This document shows, in pieces, positions 52,230-62,196 of a stretch of DNA of 64,000 bases. The position numbers and the translations under genes were made by a program. Position 1 is the first letter of the stretch; every line of letters begins with the position of its first letter. The notes under the pieces were generated by a model. The model did not search any database. It worked only from the letters and a program-made list of their open reading frames with translations, and was not told where the DNA came from. Where the stretch lies: positions 744,001 through 808,000 of the forward strand of contig FMBT01000290.1 of NCBI GenBank assembly GCA_900095095.1, written 5' to 3'. This DNA is from Fragilariopsis cylindrus CCMP1102 (lineage: Eukaryota; Bacillariophyta; Bacillariophyceae; Bacillariales; Bacillariaceae).

Positions 52230-54260
52230 TATTCAGATTGTAACTTGCGTTGCATAGATATATGGCATTTACAAGCCAGAAGCTATAGTCACAGTGGCAA
52301 TCCATACATGTGTCTTTCCTTTTTTGTATCACTACTACAAAGCTTAAAGAAAATTGAAAATGCTTCCTTCATCATGTCTAGCCTAGTTCAAATTTCATAT
52401 CTTAGAGGTGCACTAGCTAGGAGAGGGGGTATTACAGGTATGCTTGAGCTGCTTAAGCGCTTCCTTGTCTTCCTTGTGTAGTGCCACATAACAGACTCCT
52501 CCTGATGTATCTTGTTGTCACATCATCAAAAATGCACATTCACTGAATGGTGACCCAATCTATCCAACAGGGGGATCAAGAATATAATGTGGTGTTGTGG
52601 TTTTATTTCTATGAGATTCTATTGAAGCTGCAAAATCTAGAATTATAGCAATTTGTATGTCCCATCAAAAATATACCTTTTTTTCCCTTGAACGAAATTA
52701 GTAACATGTACTGGTGGTCTAAATTGATTTGTACTTGAAAATATATTGATGTATTGAAATATGCTTAGTGACATATAGGTGTGGCACAGTTCTTGTAACA
52801 CCAATTGGTGATATAAGTGTCACAATCTTCAGCTCTGAGTACTTTGTACAGAGATGATGTCTCTTGCTATGAATGCTACCCAATCTCACCCCATACGACT
52901 CCTGCTGAACATTCTATTGGTAGCTTTACTGGTAGACCACCTATAAAGGTCACAAGATCCTATTCCTACGCCAAGTTCTAATTACCTTGTTCTCATTACC
53001 AATGATGAGTCTATTGCAAAAGAGAGTTACAAAATTGTTGGTGACAACCTATAACTACCTGACAGGCCAGAACCAACTTTTACTTATCTAGGTTTGATTA
53101 ATGACTACAACGGTGTTGATGTTAATCAATGCAAAGAATATATTGAAATTAATGCTTCTAACTACATTGATCGAGATTTCACTTTGCACGGTTTGAATGA
53201 TGGCTTCAAGCTTCCTACACCTGACAAACCTCTCTCACCTATGCCATACGATTCTATTGCCAAAGTCTTTGATACTTCCAACTCCACAGTTGAAGGTTCT
53301 GCTGCCAACAAGGATCTTGAAAAGAAGGCGTTATTGTTCTCTCCTTGGAGAACTGATGTATACTTATGTTACCTGTTGTCAAGATATTGGCTACTCCATC
53401 TGTTGTCTAAGAAGATTTAGTCCATATCCTTCTGAATTAAATTTTATTTCTAGAAGGGTTCTAAGCATTAGGGCATTTTTTACCACCAAGAATCTACTAT
53501 TAAACACACTACCATTACTGTTAGCTGCTTTACTGATCAACCAATGCCTCTTCCACCCAACTTCCCTTCCTGACCAACCTACTGGGCTAAACCCAATCTG
53601 TTTTTGTTGATGCTGCTTATCCCAATGACCTCTATGCCATTCAACAACAGGCTATGTTGTTATGTTTGTGGTGCCATTGCTTGGCATTCCAAGACTCAGT
53701 CTATCACTGCTCTTACTTCTACAGAGGCTAAATTTTTGCTGCTGTCTCTGCAGCTAAATCCGTTTCTATCCATCATGTACTCAATTGCTTTGGTCATTAC
53801 CCTACAGAAGGACCTATTTTATAATTTATGAGGACAATGAAGCCTGCATCAAAGTCATCAACGCCTGGCATTCTGCCCAGACCCTGAGTATTCTATGTCT
53901 AAAAAATAATTGAATTGTTTTGAGTGCCAAAATCGTCAAATTCTAGTACCTTGAATTTTTACCTAAATATTATATCAAAAGTCGGTTACTACAACCTGTA
54001 TAGGATCTTGATGAGGTTGATGGTTCAGTTCCTGGTTATTATTTCCAGCTTGAACTAACTCTGTACAATCTGTACTAGGTTCTACACGACAACATTTCAT
54101 ACTTATAGCCCATGATCAAAATTGTGGAGCTGCTTACGGCATTGTAACTCCACTAAATCATTTATTGGTTACATACATCCTTCAAGTCAGTCTGTTAAGT
54201 ATAATTTGTATGTCATCAATATGCAAATTGGACAAGTATTGATAGTGTTGTAAGCAGCTC
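52230..54260 (+). mobile_element. Ty1/copia-type retrotransposon fossil (CoDi-like), broken
   Basis: Scattered matches to the end of a Copia reverse transcriptase (around 53080-53420, with YNGVDVNQ and SNYID) and to the RNase H part (around 53660-53880, with AIAWHSKTQSITALTSTEA). The rest of the element is only faintly recognisable. No clear LTR pair was identified. It carries many breaks across all parts and looks old and inactive. The outer limits are approximate. Confidence 0.7.
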
Positions 54261-54558
54261 CCCCATTTTGTATATCAACGCGTGCTTTCACTAGTTGTAC
54301 ATTTTTTTGCTGCGTACACATACATTTAGACATATTTCCGGCAATCAAATAGTGGGTCGGGCCAGAACGTTTTGTGCGCGCGGTGTTTCAACACGTTTAC
54401 AATTGCAGCATATTCGCATGGTCGATCGCCTTCGTCTTCGTCTATCATGTAGGTTCAAAAATATAATACAGTACCATCGATCACTCTCAGCGTGTATTCA
54501 TTTTTGACAAATCATTCATTATCAGTACCATTATTATCACCAAGATTATTCAAACAAG

Positions 54559-55359
54559 ATGATGCAATCTGCAAGCCTTATCAGTACGCTCGCTGTAACG
54601 GTGGTACTTTTATTCCTTCCTGCTATCAATCGAACAACATATAATGCCTATGGTTTCTCGTTCGATCATCCGGCTCCTCATTCTCCAAGCATGAGTTCGG
54701 ATCGTGTTGTTGTTCCTAGCACCAATCGCGTGGTGGATATTCACCGTCCCGTGCCACAACAGCTTCAAGATCAACAACAGCAACAACAACGTCCGATGAT
54801 GATCGCAGATTCGGTATTGTTACAGAATCTCCTGGACTATACCGAGCAACAAAACGACGACGTGTTGAACTCTCCTCCTCGTCCAAGAACCACACTAATG
54901 AAAATGACGGAATCGACACCACATCAGATGGGTGAGGACCTTAAGACGACTGATCTCGCCAATTGGTATTCTTGGTGTTTATCGGAGGATGACCGTTTTG
55001 ATATGGCGGATTGCAAAGTGATATTGATCGAACAATTGAAGCTTATGATCTCACGCGAGAATAATGGAATCGGGTATGAGGAGACGACCGATCTCGCCAA
55101 TTGGTATTCTTCGTGTTTATCGGAGGATGACCGTTTTGGTGCGGCGGATTGCAAAATGATACTGGTCGAACAACAGAAGCTTATAATCGCACGCGAGAAT
55201 AATGGGCTCAGGATCGCTTTTCTCGGCATGATTGCTGTGTTCGTGAACATCAACACAAAGCAAGATACTCTTCCGGCAGCCAATAAAGGTGAAAAATCGT
55301 TACAAAAATGGTATGGAATTTTAGTCGATGGGATCTTTCCACCAGATAAACAACCATAA
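54559..55359 (+). CDS. secreted protein with an internal duplicated module
   Basis: Predicted 266 residues, one exon. Signal peptide about 1-30, then a Gln-rich linker. Two copies of a roughly 45-residue module follow back to back: each runs TTDLANWYS-CLSEDDRF, then ADCK, then an EQ-KL helix, then ARENNG-like SRENNG or ARENNG. Each has two cysteines, which could pair within a module. A weak third start (LQKWYGILVDG) is seen near the end. The family is unknown. The internal repeat is nearly identical at DNA level, so it arose recently. Confidence 0.65.
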   Translation: MMQSASLISTLAVTVVLLFLPAINRTTYNAYGFSFDHPAPHSPSMSSDRVVVPSTNRVVDIHRPVPQQLQDQQQQQQRPMMIADSVLLQNLLDYTEQQNDDVLNSPPRPRTTLMKMTESTPHQMGEDLKTTDLANWYSWCLSEDDRFDMADCKVILIEQLKLMISRENNGIGYEETTDLANWYSSCLSEDDRFGAADCKMILVEQQKLIIARENNGLRIAFLGMIAVFVNINTKQDTLPAANKGEKSLQKWYGILVDGIFPPDKQP

Positions 55360-55662
55360 ACACAACTACTTTTTATAGCACGACACCTCCTTGTTATAAT
55401 GTGATTGGATTCAGAATAATATATTGAAAAGGAGGAACATGTCTGTAATAGTAAAAGCAATAGTAATAGTAGCACGTAAGACAAAGTCCTAGTTCACGTT
55501 GAAGGAAATATGGATCGTAATATGCCAAAACGAATTGATTATATTTAGAATATTAGTGGGACTATTAATTAATTAAATAAATCAGCATGATGTTTCCGTA
55601 CTTCCCATTTTAATTGTGTATCGTCGTCCAATAGTAACTTTAGGATAATCTTGTTAAACTAC
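55360..55662. other. convergent spacer, nothing seen
   Basis: AT-rich 3' flanks only. Confidence 0.4.
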
Positions 55663-56769
55663 CTACCCTCTCATAGATAAAACAGATAAAGTATGACACA
55701 ATTGTTCTAGTAAAAATGAAGTAGTGATCAACACAAAAACTAGGGACAGTTCGTCTAATATTCCGGTAAGGTGAGACCTAGAAACAAATACAGTATTTCT
55801 AAACCTAACCCAACGCGGATCTTCAAATTCGAATTGAAATTCGACATCAATCAGCGAACCCTTTCCATCATCAGACCTTGAAAGTTGTACCACATCTTTC
55901 GGTAAATATAAACAATCGAGATAGTTATCAGTTTCCCCAAAGAAGAACGGATACAAGCTAAGGGAGCCCGAGCTTGGAATATCTGTATATCCTCTGTCGT
56001 ACCAAAATGAATCGTTCTTTCTGGGAACGGACATAGATATTGATTTCACTCCAACACCATTCTTCTCCGAAGAACTTCCAACGAACTGAACGATAAAGGC
56101 GACCCCTTCTTCGTTATTGTTTTTGACGACGCGACCATCGTTGGGATTAATAACACCAAATGTTAAAATTCTCTGGATAAGGTTCTTCTGCTGCTGTCTA
56201 AAAACAACTTTGAGTTTCCACGGACGCCCATACTGGTCGTGTACGATACCGGTATCAAAATATTTAGAATCGTAAAAAAACGGTTCATCTTTCCATAACG
56301 TGCAAGGTTGGTTAAAGATATCATCGATCCTAAAAACCATGGTGCACTTATTATTGTTTATCTCAGTTTTGATACCGTCGCCATCGATTCGGTTCTTATT
56401 CTTGTACTGTATCCCATTCTTCACGTTTCGTTTTTGATTTCTTTTGTTACAGCGACCACCAATTCGACGACCCGATCGGATTTTTCCTCTTGTCGGATGA
56501 GAATCAATCCTCGCATCGGCGAAAAAAATCGAAGACGATAGTAACGACGATGTTAATAGTTTACTTCCACGACTATTGATCATGTTGTGATGATGATGAT
56601 GATGATGATGACGATCAACAAATGCCGCCACATGATTATTCTTCGTCGTATTCGTAGAAAGAAGGAATAGTACCAATAACTCTACTAGCAATAATGCATC
56701 GATGAGTAATCGCGTGTCGGCAATTTGTGCAACTTGTTGATTCTTCTTCGGAGGAGTTAATAATAGCAT
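55663..56769 (-). CDS. putative plastid-targeted protein, unknown function
   Basis: Predicted 368 residues, one exon. The N-terminal hydrophobic stretch (about 25-40, LLLVELLVLFLLS) is followed by HVAAFVDRH, which resembles the diatom ASAFAP-type cleavage site before Phe, and then a His run and a basic segment: a bipartite plastid leader is possible. The mature part (about 145-345) looks folded: FNQPCTLWKDEPFFYDSKYFDTGIVHDQYGRP, WKLKVVFRQQQ, SLSLYPFFFGETDNYLDCLYLP and DVEFQFEFEDPRWVRFRN. A final hydrophobic segment may be a membrane helix. Not recognised as a known family. Confidence 0.6.
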   Translation of the reverse strand: MLLLTPPKKNQQVAQIADTRLLIDALLLVELLVLFLLSTNTTKNNHVAAFVDRHHHHHHHHNMINSRGSKLLTSSLLSSSIFFADARIDSHPTRGKIRSGRRIGGRCNKRNQKRNVKNGIQYKNKNRIDGDGIKTEINNNKCTMVFRIDDIFNQPCTLWKDEPFFYDSKYFDTGIVHDQYGRPWKLKVVFRQQQKNLIQRILTFGVINPNDGRVVKNNNEEGVAFIVQFVGSSSEKNGVGVKSISMSVPRKNDSFWYDRGYTDIPSSGSLSLYPFFFGETDNYLDCLYLPKDVVQLSRSDDGKGSLIDVEFQFEFEDPRWVRFRNTVFVSRSHLTGILDELSLVFVLITTSFLLEQLCHTLSVLSMRG

Positions 56770-57364
56770 AGTCGTCGTCCTGTACGGTTATTCTATTGCT
56801 TTGAGATTGATATAAAAAGTACAGTTTATTACTTCCTGCTATTACTTCTTTTACTTTTCTTCTTTTTTTATAATTTATGATTATTACAATTATCTTGTTG
56901 TTGTTGTTGTACGGCCAAACTTGAAACTGGTCAGAATAGTACCATGTTTCGGGGTTGACTCCAAGTACGAATGGTTTCCAACGAACAATTAGCCATACCG
57001 TAACTACTACGTACAGTAGTAGCAGCAGCTATCATTCGTACAGTATACATACGTTTTATCTCCGTTTCTTCTTTTTCTCGGATGTGGCAACATCTCCGTC
57101 CCATCTCCTAGCTACGACGTATGCCAAGAACGATGGTTTCTCTAGCTGATGAAGAATCTACACGTACGTAGTCCCCCAACAGTATACCTACGTATACAAA
57201 AAAGTCACGAAAGTGGAGTTGTTGTTGTTTTATTGTAGTTTTATTGTTACATCGTGGATTGCTCTTTTGTATGTGGATGTGTTTCGTTTTGCGCGCGCCG
57301 ACGAAATACCAGTATGTGCATGTTTTGTTCGGGCAGACATTCGATATAAACGGACAGGTGACGA
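56770..57364. other. divergent spacer
   Basis: No supported gene. A missing 5' exon with a signal peptide for the next gene could lie here, but no clear join was found. Confidence 0.4.
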
Positions 57365-58024
57365 ATGAATCGATTCCGTAATTATGATGACGTCGATGGA
57401 GTAACGGGAACCATAACCGTTCAGAGAATACCGACCACTAAATCTTGTGTTGTTACGGTTAACAATGATCAATGTAATAGTTGTGAAATCGTTGATAATT
57501 GTGACACTGCATCCCAATTGGATCATGCTCTTTACGAGAAAGGATTACCATCGGCGGAAGAACTCGGATTTTTTACCGATTTAAAGGTTAATTGTACCAA
57601 CATCAATCCACTGACAACATTCGAATGCTTTGTTGCTGATGGAGCGGGGAATTTCTTACACATTCTCAATGGATACCCCGTCCCAAATCCTTCACCCCCA
57701 ACGATCACACCATTCAGTAGCGTGCCTTCCACCAGCAACGCGTCGTCCGAAGTAGTTGGAATACCATCAACCGCGCCTTCTATTTCGATGTTACCTTCAA
57801 TGTCAGCGCTACCGTCCGTATCAAATCCACCTTCTGGAGTACCAACAATCACAGCCAGTCCTACCGTTACAACTAAGCCTTTCTCTGTGGAATCTATGGA
57901 ACCAACCAAAGGCGTCTCTGTGACGTTTACTGGTGCGGAAGGTTCTGCCTCCCCGCAGACTTCATCGACAATGATTTTATTCTTCTTCTCTGCTATTGTG
58001 TCCCTCCTCCTTCTCACACAATAG
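57365..58024 (+). CDS. Ser/Pro-rich surface protein, possibly missing its 5' exon
   Basis: The open frame encodes 219 residues. The N-terminal half has four spaced cysteines (KSCVVTVNNDQCNSCEIVDNC) and later NCTNINPL and FECFVADG, typical of extracellular disulfide-bonded folds. It is followed by a PS-repeat stalk (SISMLPSMSALPSVSNPPSG) common in diatom cell-wall-associated proteins, and a C-terminal hydrophobic anchor (ILFFFSAIVSLLLL). There is no signal peptide at the start chosen, which suggests the true N-terminus lies in an upstream exon. Confidence 0.55.
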   Translation: MNRFRNYDDVDGVTGTITVQRIPTTKSCVVTVNNDQCNSCEIVDNCDTASQLDHALYEKGLPSAEELGFFTDLKVNCTNINPLTTFECFVADGAGNFLHILNGYPVPNPSPPTITPFSSVPSTSNASSEVVGIPSTAPSISMLPSMSALPSVSNPPSGVPTITASPTVTTKPFSVESMEPTKGVSVTFTGAEGSASPQTSSTMILFFFSAIVSLLLLTQ

Positions 58025-60054
58025 TAAATGGAACCAAAAACATGTAGTTGGTGGAGAGCAAACATAATGTTTATGTCTGTAAAATGCTGTACCTCGGCGA
58101 TAATAATAAAAATAATAACAGCAGTAGTAACGATAATGATATATGTAGATGATATGTATCTTTTAGTTGAAAGAACAACATTAGATATAAGTACTCTCGC
58201 TCTCTATCAGGTTTTTACATCTAGAAACAATATCGTCATAAAATATCATGAATTTAATTCACTACCAGAACTAAGATGTGTTTTCCATGCAGAAAAACTC
58301 TATAGTTGTGGTATACTCTAGCTAGGCTATACTATATCTACTCGATTCACAACAAAATGCTTCAATTATTATTGCATACTCTCGGTGTAAGAACGAGGGA
58401 TATATAGACATTCAAACCCATGCTATTCATACTATTATACTACTAAACACATGTACTGCATACAGAGCACACAATCGACTCCTACCAAGCTGCCCGTGAT
58501 ATCATCAGGGATCCATTTAACATACTAGGTTTAACAAAGAAAATGTCTCTATTCAGAAAGTAACTGCCAACGCAGACGCCTATTCTCTAGTGAAGCCGCA
58601 GTATTTCAGTGATCCGGATCAGAAAAATATACTACTTAGTCGTGTTATCCAAAACCTGATGAACGAAACGCCAGATTTAGCAACAATAAGACTATATTAC
58701 GATTTGTGGTTTTCGGAGAATAAGGAGGGGAGAGAATACAGATTCGGATAGAACGTGAGAACTTCTGCTCAAAAACAAGACAGCAAATCCCGGTTTATCG
58801 CTCCAGTAACGGAAGTGCATTTGAGAGGTTTTGAGACTATTCAACGAGTTCTTGAATCTTATCAAATGTCGCAGGCACTATTAGTATCTCCCGATGAAGC
58901 CCAGAAATGGATGGATCGGCAAAGGCATTGAATTTCGATGGCAGCAATAACGATAATGGCAAGACAAAGGACAGTATTATTCCGTCCAACATCAAATCTT
59001 CCAGTCCAAACATAGGAATCAACGAATCATGGTAGTATCATTCTTGGACGAATAATGTGTGCTATGAAGCATTTTTCAACTTATTCGAAGGTTAAAATAA
59101 TCTTCTCTTCGGCAATTTGGTGGAAATGAAATTGTTGAGGAGATACAGAAAGTGACGATGTCTTCAGGTGATAGTTACGAATCGAAAGAAATCGAACCAA
59201 TTGTTTTGAAAATTTCATACGAGCGCAAAGCAAGCGTTAAATCCGGTACGAATCATATGTGTGTTTTTGTTTTTGTTCTTGTTTTTGTTATTATTACTAT
59301 GATATTACTGAGGGATACTTCCTACTGTGGATTGGTTGCTGCAACTTTTACGTCGACTTTCATCTTTTGTTACGCCAATTTTCTCAACTTTGAACAGGCT
59401 CGTGCTAATTCACCAGAAGAAGAGTAAACAGCTCCAACTACAACTTCTGCCTCAAAATCGCCAACAGCAAGTTTACAATAAGCGGGTTTACGCGAACGAA
59501 TCGTTGATCATCTATCACCTTTCCAATTGAACGAATACGTTTTCTCTGCCCTTATTAAACACACCCTTCATAGGGCGGCTTTTAAATAAGCGGGTTTACG
59601 CGAACGAATCGTTGATCATCTATCACCTTTCCCATTGAACGAATACGTTTTCTCTGCCCTTATTAAACACGCCCTTCATAGGGCGGTTTTTAAAAGCTGC
59701 CTAACTTCAGGATTAAGGATTTCAATAACTGTCCCCATTGTCTCGATTTGAGACTCTCATCTATACTGCTTCAACCAAAATGCAGATCCATATCATCGTC
59801 AATTTCATCACTGCAGAAACGACGACCTGGTACGAAAATTCCTCATGCTACGATTTTTGTGTCCAACGAAATAAGAGTAATGTTATACGTATCATATTTT
59901 TATGTGATTTGCATATGCATATGCATACGTACAGTTTTTTCTTAAAAATTTCAATTATACTAGCTACACCATCCGGCCTATAATTAATAAAAGATAAATG
60001 AAATACTGTAGTAGTAAATAGTATTCTAAATATTAAATTTTTAATTTACAGCTA
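58025..60054. other. spacer with a 108-bp tandem duplication
   Basis: No supported gene. 58440-59040 has the look of degraded coding or transposon sequence but no domain is recognised. A tandem duplication lies at 59477-59692. Confidence 0.45.
59477..59692. repeat. near-perfect 108-bp tandem duplication
   Basis: Two head-to-tail copies begin AATAAGCGGGTTTACGCG at 59477 and 59585 and end CTTCATAGGGCGG. They differ at very few positions. Confidence 0.9.
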
Positions 60055-61110
60055 TCAAATAAATGACCAAATAACTCCAATATCTTCAAGTTTACGTAAT
60101 CGTTTGTCGTCTAATTTTCCTTTTTTCTTAATTTGACGTTGTTTGTTCAACCATGCACCGAGATTTTCATTATTTTCCCTATGCTTTTGTGGAACCCTAC
60201 AGTTGCCTTCCCTTTGTTTGTATTGTAAAAGAAGATAGTACTTTTCATCCCACTGTTGAGAAAATGTATTCCAAACAATACCTAACTTTTCCAACCTCAT
60301 TTGTTCAACAGGATCAATTATTCCTTCTTTCTTGGCGAGACGTTGCTTACTCAACCATGTACCAAGATTCAATCCATCTTCTTTGTAATTTCGTGGTACA
60401 TTGCAATCTCCGTTGTTGCTGTGTTTGTACTTTTCAAGTAATGTAAACATCCTCTCCCACTGCTTTGGCGGTACAACCTCCCATATTACACCAGCATTCG
60501 TCAACAGTTTTTCCTTCCTTGTATCAAGTGTTCCTTGTGTCTCCAATTGACGTTGACAATTCAACCATTGACCAAGATTCTTTCTACCGCCATCTTCTAT
60601 TATATAATAATCGGTTGGGACGTTACGATGACATTCATGATGACTGCATTTTAAAAGCAAGTCATACATCTCGTTCCAATTATCAGTATAGTTAGATTGT
60701 ATTTGTTGTCTATTATCTTCCATTACAACTACCACATCATCATTGACATTGATTTTGATGTTGGAGTTGACATCATCATCATCATCCGTTTCGACGGATT
60801 TCATTACCGTCGTCTCCGTCTTCGTCTTCGTCGTCAAAGTCGTAGATGGATCATTATCTAATAAGATTTCTTCCTCAACTTCTTCTCTGGTGATTTTGGT
60901 AATTTTACGAAATTCCAATGATGATGACAATGATTCTGATACTGATTTGCTGTTATTATCATTATTTGTTGTTGCAAATAATGGGATAGGTTTTGAACGT
61001 GTTGTACATGTAAATGTAGAGACGATCCCAGCATTAAATATTGTAGCCATAACCATAATTAGTATCGTAATTGTACGCGTAGTCATCGTTGTAGTCACGG
61101 TCGTTGCCAT
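60055..61110 (-). CDS. protein with three helicase-associated (HA) repeats
   Basis: Predicted 351 residues from the ATG at 61110, which puts a hydrophobic leader (TITILIMVMATIFNAGIVSTF) at the N-terminus; a longer frame begins at 61248. After an acidic linker, the C-terminal about 210 residues hold three HA repeats of 60-65 residues, each with WxxMxxLLxxY/C, then C-R/N-VP, NLGxWLxxQR and an LxxxGVIW or LGIVW end. HA domains are small three-helix modules, known in bacterial and algal proteins and suspected to bind nucleic acid. No helicase is attached. The leader with VSTFTCTTR could be a plastid-type signal, so an organelle nucleic-acid role is possible. Confidence 0.8.
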   Translation of the reverse strand: MATTVTTTMTTRTITILIMVMATIFNAGIVSTFTCTTRSKPIPLFATTNNDNNSKSVSESLSSSLEFRKITKITREEVEEEILLDNDPSTTLTTKTKTETTVMKSVETDDDDDVNSNIKINVNDDVVVVMEDNRQQIQSNYTDNWNEMYDLLLKCSHHECHRNVPTDYYIIEDGGRKNLGQWLNCQRQLETQGTLDTRKEKLLTNAGVIWEVVPPKQWERMFTLLEKYKHSNNGDCNVPRNYKEDGLNLGTWLSKQRLAKKEGIIDPVEQMRLEKLGIVWNTFSQQWDEKYYLLLQYKQREGNCRVPQKHRENNENLGAWLNKQRQIKKKGKLDDKRLRKLEDIGVIWSFI

Positions 61111-62196
61111 TATTGCTAGTACTGCTTCTATTTTTGAATCGTGTTGGGCAGGAAAGGCAACCCCGAATTTTATTCTGTCTCTCGCTCGTAGTGTAGGTCG
61201 ATTTGATTGATTAGCTTCCCAGCACAAAAAGAACCTGAACAGAGGCAACTAATATGGGGGATAGGAGGGGTGTGGAGCTGTTGATAAAGAGTCCCTAGCT
61301 GCTAGCTAGCTAAGGTTAGTAGCTGGGACGATCAGAAGGTTGGTTTAGATGTTGTGTTCAGAGGATGTACCAAGTGCAGTATTGATTGACAACAATTGTA
61401 TCTTCTTTTGTTAATCGGTACTTTACTTCCTCCGTGGAAGGTTTACTTAGCGCAACGGTGTCGCGAGGAAGTATGCATCGTCGCATCAAATCATGAGTCG
61501 CGCGTAGCAAAATTTAGCGAAAATATATATTTTCTCTTCGACCCCTCTATCCGGGATTAGATTTGATCACGGACTCAGTAGACTTTTAATATCCAGTCCC
61601 GTGGGCAATGAATTGAAACAACATCTTGGTTTTCTGTTGAATCTTCTGTTGAATCTTGTTGAATCTTCTTTTGAATCTTCTTTTGAATCTATCTTCTGTT
61701 GCAATTATATTGATTGACGAGTTTATCATTGTGCTAGTGGGCCTACGTCATACCGTCCCGGTCGCCGCTAACTTGTTTTCCTCGACCCTTTCCGTCGACC
61801 GCTCCACAGCCACTTTACTGTAAGACAATACATTTCACGATCTCTTACGTGGTGAAGGTTGGAGGGGACGATAATTTTTGCTTTTAACAAGCTTCATGTA
61901 CGTCCTATATATTTTATCGTACAGGTCTTGTCCTCTATACCCTTAAAATTTCGAAAGTGAAAGGCAATCAATCACCGCAACACAACAAGAAAGTAGCCTA
62001 GTTATTTTTTCTGACAGTGAAGGAGATAGAATCGAATGGATCGAGTCGATCCACCCGTTGCTGTTACTGATAGTATTACTTGTATAACTTATGTTATTTA
62101 TTTTATAGTAGCCTGTCGCATTTCTCCCCATCAGTGAACGACCCACACCACTTTATTATTCTATAGTACCACGAACTAGTTATTTTGTGCCAACCA
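61111..62196. other. spacer, no supported gene
   Basis: Near 61428-61480 there is a sequence resembling one end of the 13027-13438 MITE (CTTCCTCCGTGGAAGG...GTCGCG) without a clear partner. TTGAATCTTCT units repeat at 61633-61690. Nothing else seen. Confidence 0.45.

Noticed and set aside
61428-61480. Second copy of the 412-bp MITE
   Set aside because: Only one weakly similar end is visible and no inverted partner was found, so not listed as an element.
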